This document shows positions 1-8,681 of a stretch of DNA of 64,000 nucleotides, in pieces (within the stretch, counting starts at the first letter, position 1; every line of letters begins with the position of its first letter). The stretch spans positions 62,001-126,000 of the forward strand of contig JAFIFX010000009.1 of NCBI GenBank assembly GCA_020831805.1, written 5' to 3'. The translations under genes and the position numbers were made by a program. Source of the stretch: Planctomycetota bacterium (GTDB lineage: Bacteria; Planctomycetota; Phycisphaerae; Phycisphaerales; UBA1924). The notes below the pieces were generated by a model that made no database searches, had not been told where the DNA came from, and saw nothing but the letters and a program-made list of their open reading frames with translations.

Positions 1-1212
1 GAGGCGGGCCAGGAGCGGCTCGATGAAGATGGTCACGCCGAACACCGCGACATTGGCCGCCAGCAGGGCGGGCAGGGAGATCCAGTCGAGGTAGATCATG
101 CAGGAGACCACCACCAGCAGGACGATGCCCATGGGGATCATGCTCTGCCAGCCGAGCTGCATGATCTGGTCGTAGCGCATGCGGGGCAGCGACCAGCGGA
201 TGAGCATGGCCAGCAGCACCAGCAGGCAGGCCTTGGTGAACAGCACCAGGAACTTGGCGATCACGGCCAGGGTCGTGGTGGTGTCCGGGCTGGTCAGGTG
301 GCCGATGCCGGGGCCTGGCAGGTGGTAGCCGCCGAGGAAGAACAGGGCGAAGAAGGCCGCGCCGGTGACCAGGTGGGCGTACTCGGCCAGGAAGAACAGG
401 GCGAAGCGCATCGAGGAATACTCGGTGTGGTAGCCGCCGACGAGTTCCTGCTCGGCCTCGGCGTTGTCGAAGGGGGCGCGGTTCGATTCGGCCAGGGTGC
501 AGACATAAAAGAGCACGGCGGCCAGCGGCATCGCGAGGATCAGCCAGCCGTTCTCAACCTGCCAGCGGACGATGCCCTCGGGCATGAAGGTGCCGGCGAC
601 GAGCAGGGTGGCCAGCAGGGCCAGACCCAGCGGGATCTCGTAGGAGATCATCTGGGCGGTGGCGCGGAGGCCGCCGAGGAACGAATACTTGTTGTTGCTC
701 GCCCAGCCGCCCAGCGTGATGCCGTACGCGCCGAGCGAGGCGACCGCGACGAGGTAGATCACGCCGACATTGACATACGCGCCGGTGACATAGACCCGCT
801 CGCCGCCGATCTCGCCGATCAGCGGGAGGTTCATCAGCGGCATGTCCCACACGCCGCCCCAGGGCAGGATCATGAAGCCGATGAAGGCGGGGATGATGAC
901 GATCGCGGGGGCGAGGGTGAAGAGGATCTTGTCCACATTCGTGGGCCGGTAGTCCTCCTTGAGGAAGAACTTCAGGCCGTCGGCGAGGGCCTGGCCCAGG
1001 CCCAGAAAGCCCTTGAGGAAGCCCAGGAAGGGCAGGCCGAAGTCGAAGCCGGTCCGGTTCGGGCCGATGCGGTCCTGGATGTAGGCGGAGATCTTCCGCT
1101 CGGCGTAGATGCACAGCGTCACCGTGCCCAGGATGATGTGGATGACGATCGCCATCACATGCAGGCTGACGAAGAGCTGGCTGGTGAGGTGTTCGCGGAT
1201 GAAATCGGGCAT
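1..1212 (-). CDS. nuoH: NADH-quinone oxidoreductase subunit H (partial, C terminus beyond the window)
   Basis: The reading frame is open from an ATG at 1212 to the window edge (404 codons, no stop), so the end of the gene is missing. The translation begins MPDFIREHLTSQLF and then has the NuoH hallmarks: AERKISAYIQDRIGPNRTG after the first membrane helix, LKFFLKEDYRPTNVDK, and AESNRAPFDNAEAEQELVGG in the quinone-site loop, with hydrophobic helices between them. NuoH is the membrane subunit of complex I that forms much of the quinone cavity and links to the proton-pumping arm. It is already longer than the roughly 325-residue E. coli protein, so it carries extra C-terminal helices. A TAGACT box lies 9 nt before the ATG (1222-1227). 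The rest of the nuo operon should lie to the left. Confidence 0.95.
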   Translation of the reverse strand, partial: MPDFIREHLTSQLFVSLHVMAIVIHIILGTVTLCIYAERKISAYIQDRIGPNRTGFDFGLPFLGFLKGFLGLGQALADGLKFFLKEDYRPTNVDKILFTLAPAIVIIPAFIGFMILPWGGVWDMPLMNLPLIGEIGGERVYVTGAYVNVGVIYLVAVASLGAYGITLGGWASNNKYSFLGGLRATAQMISYEIPLGLALLATLLVAGTFMPEGIVRWQVENGWLILAMPLAAVLFYVCTLAESNRAPFDNAEAEQELVGGYHTEYSSMRFALFFLAEYAHLVTGAAFFALFFLGGYHLPGPGIGHLTSPDTTTTLAVIAKFLVLFTKACLLVLLAMLIRWSLPRMRYDQIMQLGWQSMIPMGIVLLVVVSCMIYLDWISLPALLAANVAVFGVTIFIEPLLARL

Positions 1213-1221
1213 GGCGGGCGG

Positions 1222-1227
1222 AGTCTA
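1222..1227 (-). promoter_or_regulatory. Possible -10 box of nuoH, very short leader
   Basis: On the minus strand TAGACT is followed by 9 nt and the nuoH ATG. If it is a -10 box the transcript would start 2-3 nt before the ATG. No clear -35 element was seen. nuoH may also be read from an upstream nuo promoter if its operon extends to this side. Confidence 0.35.
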
Positions 1228-1232
1228 TTCGG

Positions 1233-1276
1233 GAAGAGACGGAGAGACGAAGACACGGAGAGACGAAGTGAAGAAG
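1233..1276. repeat. Purine-rich GAGACGGAGAGACGAAG-type repeat
   Basis: The gap between nuoH and the NRDE gene holds a run of GAGAC, GGAGAGACGAAG and GAAGAAG units. The reverse complement of the same kind of sequence occurs inside purL at about 22311-22356. The match suggests a dispersed repeat family and not a local regulatory site. Confidence 0.5.
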
Positions 1277-1280
1277 TGGA

Positions 1281-1982
1281 TCAGCCCGCGGCGCCGACGG
1301 GGTCGCACCAGGGGTCGGCCTCGGGCAGCGGCTCGACCACCATATCCCCGCCGGGGCCGAGGGTGGTGATGCTCACCGTGCGGGCGTCGGGGCGGCTCAT
1401 CAGGACGGAGATCTCCGGGGATTCGTCCCAGCGGTGCCGGTGGTAGGCGTCCTGGGCCTCGGGCGTGGGCCGCGGGACGACCAGTTGCTCGAACAGCGGG
1501 TACCGCGGCTCGACCCGCTCATCGCCAAGGCCGGAGGAGGCCAGGCAGAACGGGGGCCTGGACAGTTCGGCGTGGTCCAGCGAGAGACCGTCCCAGGTGG
1601 CCAGCCGGGCGACGCCGTCGGGGTCGACCGCGAGCAGGCGGAAGGGGGCCATGGCCGCAAGATCATGCTTGGCAAGGGCTTCCATTGCGCGGGCTGCGTG
1701 CCCGGCGTCGATCAGGGCCGGGATCAACCCGCCGCGTGACCGGCTCGGCGCCGGACGCCCGTTGGGCGGGATGTTGCGATTGAGGATCGCCAGCACCAGC
1801 CCGTCGTCCCGGGCGGCGATCCAGGTGCCCCCGGCGTCGGGGTCGGTCGGCCAGACGGCGCGGCGACGACCCGGGAGGTCCCGCCACGCGGGAGGCAGGG
1901 CGGGCGAGCGGCTCCGCAGTTCGTCCCGCGAATGAACCAGCCGGGGGCCGGCGGGGGTGGGGATGACGGTGACGGTGCACAT
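1281..1982 (-). CDS. NRDE/TANGO2 family protein
   Basis: A 233-residue protein starting MCTVTVIPTPAG. Family members start with Met-Cys-Thr and carry an Asn-Arg-Asp-Glu motif close to the N terminus; here the motif reads HSRDE at residues 17-21, so the Asn is Ser. GGTWIAARDDG and LNRN also fit the family. The exposed Cys2 resembles an N-terminal nucleophile. The family includes TANGO2, whose bacterial role is unclear (haem or acyl-CoA handling has been proposed). The frame stays open far upstream, but the MCTV start is conserved in the family and decides the start. It lies just downstream of a DinB-family gene on the same strand. Confidence 0.85.
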   Translation of the reverse strand: MCTVTVIPTPAGPRLVHSRDELRSRSPALPPAWRDLPGRRRAVWPTDPDAGGTWIAARDDGLVLAILNRNIPPNGRPAPSRSRGGLIPALIDAGHAARAMEALAKHDLAAMAPFRLLAVDPDGVARLATWDGLSLDHAELSRPPFCLASSGLGDERVEPRYPLFEQLVVPRPTPEAQDAYHRHRWDESPEISVLMSRPDARTVSITTLGPGGDMVVEPLPEADPWCDPVGAAG

Positions 1983-2014
1983 CCGAAGATAAGGGTAGCG
2001 AGCGCGGCGTACGA

Positions 2015-2036
2015 CCCCGGAGCGTGAGCCGGGCTC
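2015..2036. repeat. Dispersed GAGCGTGAGC hairpin repeat
   Basis: Between the DinB and NRDE genes the sequence CCCCGGAGCGTGAGCC is followed by GGGCTCG and can fold on itself. A close relative, CCCCGAGCGTGAGCGAGC then GGGCTCC, is found inside purL at 22276-22300. Short GAGCGTGAGC-type repeats are common in planctomycete genomes. Confidence 0.55.
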
Positions 2037-2050
2037 GTTGATGCGGCCGG

Positions 2051-2584
2051 TTACGCGTCGGCGTTCTGGTAGTTGATCGTCGACGGGGCGGCGCCGAAGC
2101 CGTCGGGGCAGGCGACGCCGAAGCCGGCGCCGATGGACTTCATCATGGCGTGGTGGTGGATGGCGTGGTGGGTGGCGAAGAACAGCTCGCGCCCCAGTGT
2201 CGAGCCGAGGTCGGCGGTCTCGCCGGAACCGGTCAGCATGACGCGGGCGGTGACCTCGGTGGCCATGGCGGCCTCGTCGAGGGTCCGGACGAGGTCGCGC
2301 AGGCGTTCGATCTCGGCCCGGGCGGCATCCGGGTCGGTCTCGGCGCGGCCGCCGCGCTCGCGGTGGTCGTAGTCGATGGGGTCGCAGGCGGGGGTGGTCA
2401 GGGCGGCGCGGAAGTGGTCGAGGATGTGGCGGGCGTGCTGGCCGATGGTGCCGCCGCCCAGGGCGGGCGAGGCCTTGGCGTAGCAGTCGGCGGGCACGCG
2501 GGCGAGGAACGCGTCGGACTGTTCCAGGATCGCGTCGGCCGCGGCGGCCACCTTGCAGGGCGAGGTCGATGACATTGGGCACAT
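2051..2584 (-). CDS. DinB family protein (putative metal-dependent)
   Basis: A 177-residue protein with the four-helix-bundle pattern of DinB/YfiT proteins. HARHILDHFRAAL near residue 50 and FATHHAIHHHAMMKSIGAG near residue 140 supply the histidines that usually bind a divalent metal. Family members are often thiol transferases or of unknown function; no specific substrate can be read here. The ATG at 2584 has GGAG 9 nt upstream; a second ATG three codons later is possible. The gene precedes the NRDE gene on the same strand with a 68-nt gap containing a dispersed repeat, so the two may share a transcript. Confidence 0.8.
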   Translation of the reverse strand: MCPMSSTSPCKVAAAADAILEQSDAFLARVPADCYAKASPALGGGTIGQHARHILDHFRAALTTPACDPIDYDHRERGGRAETDPDAARAEIERLRDLVRTLDEAAMATEVTARVMLTGSGETADLGSTLGRELFFATHHAIHHHAMMKSIGAGFGVACPDGFGAAPSTINYQNADA

Positions 2585-2688
2585 GGGAACGGACTCCGTG
2601 GGACGGGTGATGACAGGTCAACACCCGGTCCTGGGAGTCTACTCCGGAGAAATGAGAATGTGGTTTCCCACCCGAATTCCGATCCCGT

Positions 2689-3483
2689 TCAGAACGGGTC
2701 ATCCGCCCGGAAGGTCATGCTCTGCCCGGACTTGGGGTGGTAGATGCTCAGGGCGGCGGCGTGGAGCATCATGCGAGGGGCGGGCAGCCCGCCGTAGAGC
2801 TCATCGCCGACGATGGGAGCGCCCAGCCCGGGCGTGTGCTCGGGGCCGGGGTCGCCGATGGTGGTGATCCGCGGGTGGGCGGCGTGGACGCGGAGCTGGT
2901 GGGTGCGCCCGGTGAACGGCTCAAGCTGGACGCGGGTGACGGGGTGGTTCTCCCAGGTCTCGCGGGCGAGGACCCTGAAGCGGGTCTTGGAGGGTTTCCC
3001 CTCAAAGTAATCCACCAGCATCAGCGGGCGGAGTTCCATGTCCTTGCGCATGGGGGTGAGGATCTCGCCCTCGTCCGGGCCGAGATGGCCCTCGACCAGG
3101 GCGATGTAGCGTTTGCGGGTCTTGCGGAACTCGAACTGCTTGGAGAGGCTGCGGTGGGTCCTGGCGTCCAGGGCGAGGATCATCACGCCGGAGGTGGACA
3201 GGTCGAGCCGGTGGCAGGTCATCGGGCCGGTGGCGTCCGGGTACATCGCGGCGACGCGGGAGCGGACGCAGTCCTGTTTCTCGGGCGCGATGCCGGGCAC
3301 GGCAAGCAGGCCGGCGGGCTTGTCGACGACCACGAAGCCCTCGTCCTCGTGGATCACCGCGGGATCGCCGGGCGGGGGGGTGTAGGCGAAGGTCGGCACC
3401 GGCCCGAGCTGGACCCGGCGCACGGGGTGCGGCCCGTTGTCGCGGGGTGGGGCCTTGCGTCGCTTCGCGCTAGGATCGGACAT
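2689..3483 (-). CDS. RluA-family pseudouridine synthase
   Basis: A 264-residue protein with the catalytic motif HRLDLSTSGVMILALD; Asp94 would be the nucleophile-like residue that attacks uridine. VVVDKPAGLLAVPG (residues 51-64) and GRTHQLRVH are the other conserved RluA blocks. No S4 domain is present, as in RluA itself, which modifies 23S rRNA U746 and tRNA U32. The exact target cannot be set from sequence. The basic N terminus (AKRRKAPPRDN) may help RNA binding. A TAAAGT box sits 6 nt before the ATG, so the mRNA may be leaderless. It diverges from the beta-propeller gene at 3522. Confidence 0.88.
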   Translation of the reverse strand: MSDPSAKRRKAPPRDNGPHPVRRVQLGPVPTFAYTPPPGDPAVIHEDEGFVVVDKPAGLLAVPGIAPEKQDCVRSRVAAMYPDATGPMTCHRLDLSTSGVMILALDARTHRSLSKQFEFRKTRKRYIALVEGHLGPDEGEILTPMRKDMELRPLMLVDYFEGKPSKTRFRVLARETWENHPVTRVQLEPFTGRTHQLRVHAAHPRITTIGDPGPEHTPGLGAPIVGDELYGGLPAPRMMLHAAALSIYHPKSGQSMTFRADDPF

Positions 3484-3489
3484 CCGATG

Positions 3490-3495
3490 ACTTTA
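3490..3495 (-). promoter_or_regulatory. -10 box TAAAGT of the pseudouridine synthase gene, leaderless spacing
   Basis: On the minus strand TAAAGT ends 6 nt before the ATG at 3483. Transcription from it would begin at or next to the start codon. No Shine-Dalgarno sequence fits in this space. Confidence 0.5.
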
Positions 3496-3521
3496 CGCGC
3501 CGGAGGAGGTTGCCCTTGGCG

Positions 3522-4757
3522 ATGCAGACCGTGATGCTGGGCCTGGCGCTGGCCGCGAACCCGACGAACCCGAACCCCGCCTGGGATGATGGCTGGGCCG
3601 AGCGGGAGTCGTGGGCCCTGACCGACCATGTCCAGCTTTCGGACGAGGCCGAGTTCCTGCGGGCCGGCGAGTCGTACTTCTCCCCGGACGGGCACATGGT
3701 CATTTTCCAGGGCACGCCGCGGCCCGGGCCGGGCGAAACGGCCGAGCGGCACTACGGGATGTATGTCGCGCCGGTCATCCGCCGTGGTGGCCGGATCGTG
3801 GGGCTCGGACGCACCAACCTGCTGACCAACCCGGGCAGCTCGAACACCTGCGGCTGGTTCCACCCCACCGACTACCACACGGGGGAGGAATACCTGATCC
3901 TCTACGGGACGACGACCACCGCGCCGGATGAGGAGGCCGCCTCGGGCTATCAACGCGGGACCTCCCGGTACACATGGCAGTTTCCCAACGAGATGGAAGT
4001 GGTCCGCCAGCGGATCCGGGCCGGGGACAGCGAACGCCCGTGGATCGGGGACGAGCCGGAGTTCATCTGGCAACGCGACGGTTACGACGCCGAGGGGTCG
4101 TGGTCGCCGGACGGCCGGCACATCCTCTACACCCGGCTCGAGCCGGGGTCGGATGAGGGCGACCTGTGGATTCTCGACACGAAGACCGGCGTCCACACCG
4201 AGCTGGTCGCCGAGCCCGGATACGACGGAGGGCCGTTCTTCTCGCCCTGCGGCACGCGGATCTGCTATCGCTCGGACCGGCGGGGCGACAAGGCCCTGCA
4301 GCTGTTCATCGCCGAGCTGGCGTTCGACGCCGACGGCGCGGTGACCGGGATCGAGCGTGAGATCCCGATCACGGACAACGAGCATGTGAACTGGGCGCCG
4401 TTCTTCACGCCGTGCGGGACGATGCTGTTCTACGCGAGCAGCGAGGTGAGCCACTCGAACTACGAGGTGTTCGCGACCGAGGCGACGGGCGACCACCCGC
4501 CGCGAGAGCGTCCGCGGGTGCGGATCACGGACGCGCGGGGGTTCGACGGGCTGCCCGTGTTCAGCCCGGACGGACAGTGGATGATGTGGACCGCCCAGCG
4601 GGGGGCTCTGGTCGCGGATGAGACGCGCCCGAGCAGCCAGTTGTGGGCGGCGCGGATCGACCTCGACGCGGTGCGGGCCCGGCTGGCCGAGGAGCGACGC
4701 CGCATCGCGGACGAGTTGCTCGAAGAAAACTTTGAAGAGTACATGCCCGGCGGTTGA
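3522..4757 (+). CDS. Exported PD40/WD40-like beta-propeller protein
   Basis: A protein of 411 residues with a short hydrophobic N terminus (MQTVMLGLALAANP) that could be a signal peptide. It contains repeated PD40 blades of the TolB type: ESYFSPDGHMVIFQG, GSWSPDGRHILYTR, PFFSPCGTRICYRSD, PFFTPCGTMLFYAS and PVFSPDGQWMMWTA. Such propellers bind proteins or sugars, or gate hydrolases. No catalytic residues are evident. GGAGGAGG at 3502-3509 lies 12 nt before this ATG; a TTG at 3516 would have better spacing and add two residues. The next gene, an alpha/beta hydrolase, starts 4 nt after the stop, so the two are translated together. Strong for fold, weak for function. Confidence 0.85.
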   Translation: MQTVMLGLALAANPTNPNPAWDDGWAERESWALTDHVQLSDEAEFLRAGESYFSPDGHMVIFQGTPRPGPGETAERHYGMYVAPVIRRGGRIVGLGRTNLLTNPGSSNTCGWFHPTDYHTGEEYLILYGTTTTAPDEEAASGYQRGTSRYTWQFPNEMEVVRQRIRAGDSERPWIGDEPEFIWQRDGYDAEGSWSPDGRHILYTRLEPGSDEGDLWILDTKTGVHTELVAEPGYDGGPFFSPCGTRICYRSDRRGDKALQLFIAELAFDADGAVTGIEREIPITDNEHVNWAPFFTPCGTMLFYASSEVSHSNYEVFATEATGDHPPRERPRVRITDARGFDGLPVFSPDGQWMMWTAQRGALVADETRPSSQLWAARIDLDAVRARLAEERRRIADELLEENFEEYMPGG

Positions 4758-4761
4758 ACGG

Positions 4762-6321
4762 ATGATCGAACCGGACGATTTCGGGCTCCCCGGGGTGCGC
4801 ACCTTCGCGCATGTGGGTGACCCCACGCCCGCGCCGGACCACTCGGTGTTCTGGAATCACTGGTACCACGCCGTCACCGGGGAGCTGCCGAGCATCCGGC
4901 GTCGGGCGGTCGAGGATCCGTCGGATGCGACCGCGACGCACGAGTTCGATTCGTCCGGGGGCGTGCGGATCGGCGGGCGGCTGGTGCTGCCGCCGAAGGG
5001 CGTCAAGGTCCGCGCCGGGCTGGTGGTGGTCCACGGGACCAGCCCGCGGGCGTGCGAAGTGGAGGACGCGCGGTGGCGGCGGGTGGCGGACAAGGGGGTG
5101 ATGGTGTTCGCCATCCGCCTGCGAGGCTTCCCCGGCTCGCAGCGGGAGACCGGCGACCTGCGCACGCCGGACCGGATCGGCGCCGGCTGGATCGGACGCG
5201 GGCTGGACGCCCAGACCCACGAGGAGTGGATCGTGCCGCACGCGGTGGCGGATGTGTTCCACGCCTGCCGCGTGCTGCGCAACTGGATCATCGGGCGGCG
5301 CGGCGACGGTGTGGACGCCGAGCCGGAGCCGACGGATCACCCGCTGGTGTTCCTCTATGGCGAGTCGCTGGGCGGGGGGCTGGCGGTGATGGCGGCGGCG
5401 CAGCTCGCCGGGCGCCTGCCGCGGGCGCACTTCATCGACCGGCTGGGCCTGGGCCTTCCGAGCCTTGGGGACTGGCCCTGGCGGCTACGTCGCCCGGCCT
5501 CGGGCACCGGGGCGGACATCGAGAAGGTGCTGACCCACCACGCGGCGCGGCGGGAGGAACTGGTCCATCGCATCCGCCTGTGCGACGCGGTGGTCCACGC
5601 GGTGAAGGTGCGCCGGCCGACGCTGGCCAAGCTGGCCGCGAAGGACGACATCGTGCCCGCGCCGACCGCGGCGGCGGTGTTCAACGCCATCGATGCGGAC
5701 CCGGCGCGGAAGTGGCGTTTCCTCGTGCCGTACGGGCACATCGACGGGGGCATCACCAACGCGCGGCGGCACGCCTTGTTCGAGCGGTGCATGGTTGATT
5801 TCTTCGAACCGGATCGACGCCCGATCGAGCTGATGGAGGCGTGGGAGCCGGTGCTGCACGAGGGTGACCGCGCGCCGGGCGAGGACACCCGGGTCGAGGA
5901 CAAGGCGGGCGACCTGTTCGGGGGTGCGTCCTACGACGACGAGGAGGCGACGCTGGTCAAGGCGTACCAGGCCGCGGGACGGACGCTCGATGCGCTGCCG
6001 TACACGGACGATTTCGAGCGTTTGTGCGGGCAGGCGGGCGCTGATGACCGGCGGGCCGTGCTGCACACGCTCCAGCGGCTACGCAAGGCCGGGAAACTGC
6101 CCCGGTTGGGCCGCGCCCCGGACCACCCGCCGAAGATCGACGCGGCCCACGAGCTGCTGCTCGGAAGGCTGGTCGAGGAGCACGCCGGGTCGATGGGCCA
6201 GCGGGACCGGCTGCCGTACACCGAGGCCTTTGACCGCGTGCTGGAGCGTTTCAACGCGGAGACCGGCTCGGCCCTGAGCCCGCACGACCTGTGGCGGCTG
6301 ATCGCACGGCTGGCGAAGTGA
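4762..6321 (+). CDS. Alpha/beta hydrolase with C-terminal tandem repeats of unknown function
   Basis: A 519-residue protein. Residues about 60-360 look like an alpha/beta hydrolase: RAGLVVVHGTSP at the oxyanion region, GESLGGG with candidate nucleophile Ser202, LAKLAAKDDIVPAP with a candidate acid Asp, and YGHIDGG with the candidate His. The closest general type is a dienelactone-hydrolase or acetyl-xylan-esterase-like enzyme. Residues about 390-519 carry two related units, each with LPYT(D/E).F(E/D) and a later K.GKLPRLGRA or WRLIARLAK, which I do not recognise as a named domain. It follows the beta-propeller gene by 4 nt. A propeller next to a hydrolase recalls S9 peptidases, but that is inference. 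Confidence 0.75.
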   Translation: MIEPDDFGLPGVRTFAHVGDPTPAPDHSVFWNHWYHAVTGELPSIRRRAVEDPSDATATHEFDSSGGVRIGGRLVLPPKGVKVRAGLVVVHGTSPRACEVEDARWRRVADKGVMVFAIRLRGFPGSQRETGDLRTPDRIGAGWIGRGLDAQTHEEWIVPHAVADVFHACRVLRNWIIGRRGDGVDAEPEPTDHPLVFLYGESLGGGLAVMAAAQLAGRLPRAHFIDRLGLGLPSLGDWPWRLRRPASGTGADIEKVLTHHAARREELVHRIRLCDAVVHAVKVRRPTLAKLAAKDDIVPAPTAAAVFNAIDADPARKWRFLVPYGHIDGGITNARRHALFERCMVDFFEPDRRPIELMEAWEPVLHEGDRAPGEDTRVEDKAGDLFGGASYDDEEATLVKAYQAAGRTLDALPYTDDFERLCGQAGADDRRAVLHTLQRLRKAGKLPRLGRAPDHPPKIDAAHELLLGRLVEEHAGSMGQRDRLPYTEAFDRVLERFNAETGSALSPHDLWRLIARLAK

Positions 6322-6346
6322 CCGCTATCCTCACCCGGAGGCCGGC

Positions 6347-7306
6347 ATGACCACGAAAACCAACAAGGGCGTCGGGACGCTGATGGACGGGCTGATCGAC
6401 TACGCGGGGCTGTTCCCGCCGAGCAGGCTGCCCATGGACAAGGCGGTCGAGAACTACGCCCGCGCCACGCGGTCCGAGCACGCGGGGTTCGTCAACCGGT
6501 TCATCTGCCCGGTGACGAAACTCATGGACCTGACCGAGCACGGTGCGATGCTCATGCCCGGGACTTTCGCCACCAGCGGATACCGCGAGATGGCCGACGA
6601 TCTGCCTGGCTGGTCGGTCTCCGCGATCATCGACGCCGACCTGGACGAGTGCCTGGGCGTGATCGACGAGTTCAACGAGCACCACCGGCACGAGGAACAC
6701 GGGCTGGCCGGGGTCGACGCGCTTGAGATGCGGGTCGGCTCGCCGGGCGAGATCGACGCCGCGCTCGACATGCTCCCCGACGACATCTCGCCGAGCTTCG
6801 AGTTCCCCCGCGAGGCGATCATCGGCGGCGACCCGCGCGGGTTCGTCGCGGCGCTGGCGGGCAACGACGCGCTGGCGAAGATCCGCTGCGGCGGGATCAC
6901 GCCGGACCTGTTCCCCGCGCCGGCCGATGTCGCCCGCTTCCTGATCGCCTGCCACCAGGCCGATGTGCCCTTCAAGGCGACGGCTGGCCTGCACCACCCG
7001 GTGCGGTCCGAGCAGAACCTGACCTACGAAGACAGGCCGCCCCGGGGCGTGATGCATGGCTTTCTGAATGTCTTCCTCGGCGCGGCCCTGGTGCGGGTGG
7101 CGGGGATCGACGAGGCGACGCTTGTGAAGATCCTTGACGAGACCGACCCGAAGGCCTTCGTCCTGACCGACACGGACGCGGGCTGGCGCGACCTGACGAT
7201 CAACCTGCTCGAGCTGGCCCGCGTGCGTGAGTCGTTCGCGACGGGCTACGGGAGCTGCTCGATCAAGGAGCCGCTGGAAGACCTCAGGGGGCTGGGGCTC
7301 CTGTAA
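6347..7306 (+). CDS. Conserved hypothetical protein
   Basis: A 319-residue protein I do not recognise by name. It starts with GGAGG 8 nt before the ATG, 25 nt after the hydrolase gene, so it is probably in the same operon. Clear blocks are LIDYAGLFPPSRLPMDKAV near the N terminus, LEMRVGS, KIRCGGITPDLFP, FKATAGLHHPVR and GVMHGFLNVFLGAALV. The order of beta-strand-like segments with conserved Lys, Arg and His would suit a TIM-barrel-type protein, but this is a guess. No signal peptide or membrane helix is seen, so it is likely cytosolic. Confidence 0.75.
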   Translation: MTTKTNKGVGTLMDGLIDYAGLFPPSRLPMDKAVENYARATRSEHAGFVNRFICPVTKLMDLTEHGAMLMPGTFATSGYREMADDLPGWSVSAIIDADLDECLGVIDEFNEHHRHEEHGLAGVDALEMRVGSPGEIDAALDMLPDDISPSFEFPREAIIGGDPRGFVAALAGNDALAKIRCGGITPDLFPAPADVARFLIACHQADVPFKATAGLHHPVRSEQNLTYEDRPPRGVMHGFLNVFLGAALVRVAGIDEATLVKILDETDPKAFVLTDTDAGWRDLTINLLELARVRESFATGYGSCSIKEPLEDLRGLGLL

Positions 7307-7364
7307 AGACCGCGAAGAGCGGCCGCGGACGCCGGAAGCCCACGCGGGCGTCCGGGTCCGGACC

Positions 7365-7370
7365 TACCCT
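7365..7370 (+). promoter_or_regulatory. -10 box TACCCT of the MFS gene, leaderless spacing
   Basis: TACCCT ends 6 nt before the GTG start at 7377. The position supports both GTG as start and a transcript without a leader. Confidence 0.45.
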
Positions 7371-7376
7371 CCGCCC

Positions 7377-8681
7377 GTGCCGCAACGACCGCGTTTCTTC
7401 TACGGGTGGGTGATGCTCGCCGTGGCCATCGCCATGGCCGTCGCCACGATGCCCACGCAGACGGTGGTCATCTCACTGTTCAACGAGTCGTTCCGCACGG
7501 CCTTGGACACGGACCTGGCCCGGCTGAGCCTGGCCTACACCGTGGGCACGATTCTGGCAGCGCTCCCGCTGCCGTGGATCGGGCGGCTGGCGGACCGTTA
7601 CGGCGTGCGGGTGGTGACGGGTGGCGTGGCGCTGGCGTGCGCGGCGTCGCTGGTGTTCCTGTCGCAGGCGGGCAATCTGGTGGTGCTGGGGCTGGGGTTC
7701 TTCCTGATCCGCTTTCTGGGCCAGGGGGCGCTGGGGCTGCTGGCGGGGCACACGATCGCGATGTGGTTCGAGCGCCGGCTGGGATTCACGCACTCGCTGC
7801 TGGCGATCGTGGGCTTCGCGGGGGGCTCGGCGCTGATGCCCGGGCCGGTGGCGCACCTGATCGGGGCGCACGGGTGGCAGAACACACTGGTCTACCTGGC
7901 CGGGTTCGTGCTGCTGCTGACGATCCCGGCGGTGCTGCTGGTCTTCCGCAACAAGCCCGAGGACATCGGCCAGCACCTCGACGGCGACCCCTACGAGCAC
8001 GAGCACCCCGAGAATCCCCGCCCGCCGCCGCCGAGCGATCCGGCGTTCACACTGTCCGAAGCACGCCGCACGCGGGCGTTCTGGATCCTGGTGCCGTCGA
8101 TGTGCGCCAACGGGCTGATCGGGACCGCGCTGCTGTTCCACATGCAGGCGATCCTGGCCGATGCGGGCGTGGACGCCACGGAGAAGCAGACCGCGCTGGT
8201 CAACCAGTCGTGGGCGATCGCATTCGGGCTGGCGTTGATCGTCACGGGCTGGCTGGCGGACCGGGTGCTGCCGCGGAGGCTGATGCCGTTCGGGCCGTTC
8301 CTGATGCTCGTCGCGTGCGGGGTGATCCTGACCGGGCCGGCGGGGTGGGTGAGCGAGGAATGGGTGATCCCGGTGATGCGGGCGGGGATGGCGTGCTACG
8401 GCGTGGCGATGGCGGTGACGGTCGCGGTGAGCAACCCGACGATCGCGCGGTACTACGGGCGCACCCACCACGGGGCGATCCGCGGGTCGATCCAGATGGC
8501 GTCGGTCGCGGCGACCGGGATCGGACCCTTCCTGGCGGGGGGCATCTACGAGCTGAGCGGGCAGAGTTTTACGCCGGTGCTGGCGCTTTTCGCGGGGGCG
8601 GGCGTGCCGCTGGCGCTGGCGTCGCTGTTCCTGCGTCCGCCGCCGAAGCCGGTCAGGCTCGGCGAAGCCAGCCGCCCGTGA
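7377..8681 (+). CDS. Major facilitator superfamily transporter
   Basis: A 434-residue membrane protein with about twelve hydrophobic helices, starting at GTG (PQRPRFFYGWVMLAVAIAMA). The FFYGWVML opening resembles the monocarboxylate/oxalate-formate group of the MFS, and the loop IGRLADRYGVRVV matches the G-x-L-x-D-R-x-G motif between helices 2 and 3. A hydrophilic central loop (EHEHPENPRPPPP) splits the two six-helix halves. The substrate is not readable. The frame is open back into the preceding gene; the GTG is preferred because a TACCCT box lies 6 nt upstream. The 3' end overlaps the convergent lgt gene by 29 nt. Confidence 0.85.
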   Translation: MPQRPRFFYGWVMLAVAIAMAVATMPTQTVVISLFNESFRTALDTDLARLSLAYTVGTILAALPLPWIGRLADRYGVRVVTGGVALACAASLVFLSQAGNLVVLGLGFFLIRFLGQGALGLLAGHTIAMWFERRLGFTHSLLAIVGFAGGSALMPGPVAHLIGAHGWQNTLVYLAGFVLLLTIPAVLLVFRNKPEDIGQHLDGDPYEHEHPENPRPPPPSDPAFTLSEARRTRAFWILVPSMCANGLIGTALLFHMQAILADAGVDATEKQTALVNQSWAIAFGLALIVTGWLADRVLPRRLMPFGPFLMLVACGVILTGPAGWVSEEWVIPVMRAGMACYGVAMAVTVAVSNPTIARYYGRTHHGAIRGSIQMASVAATGIGPFLAGGIYELSGQSFTPVLALFAGAGVPLALASLFLRPPPKPVRLGEASRP

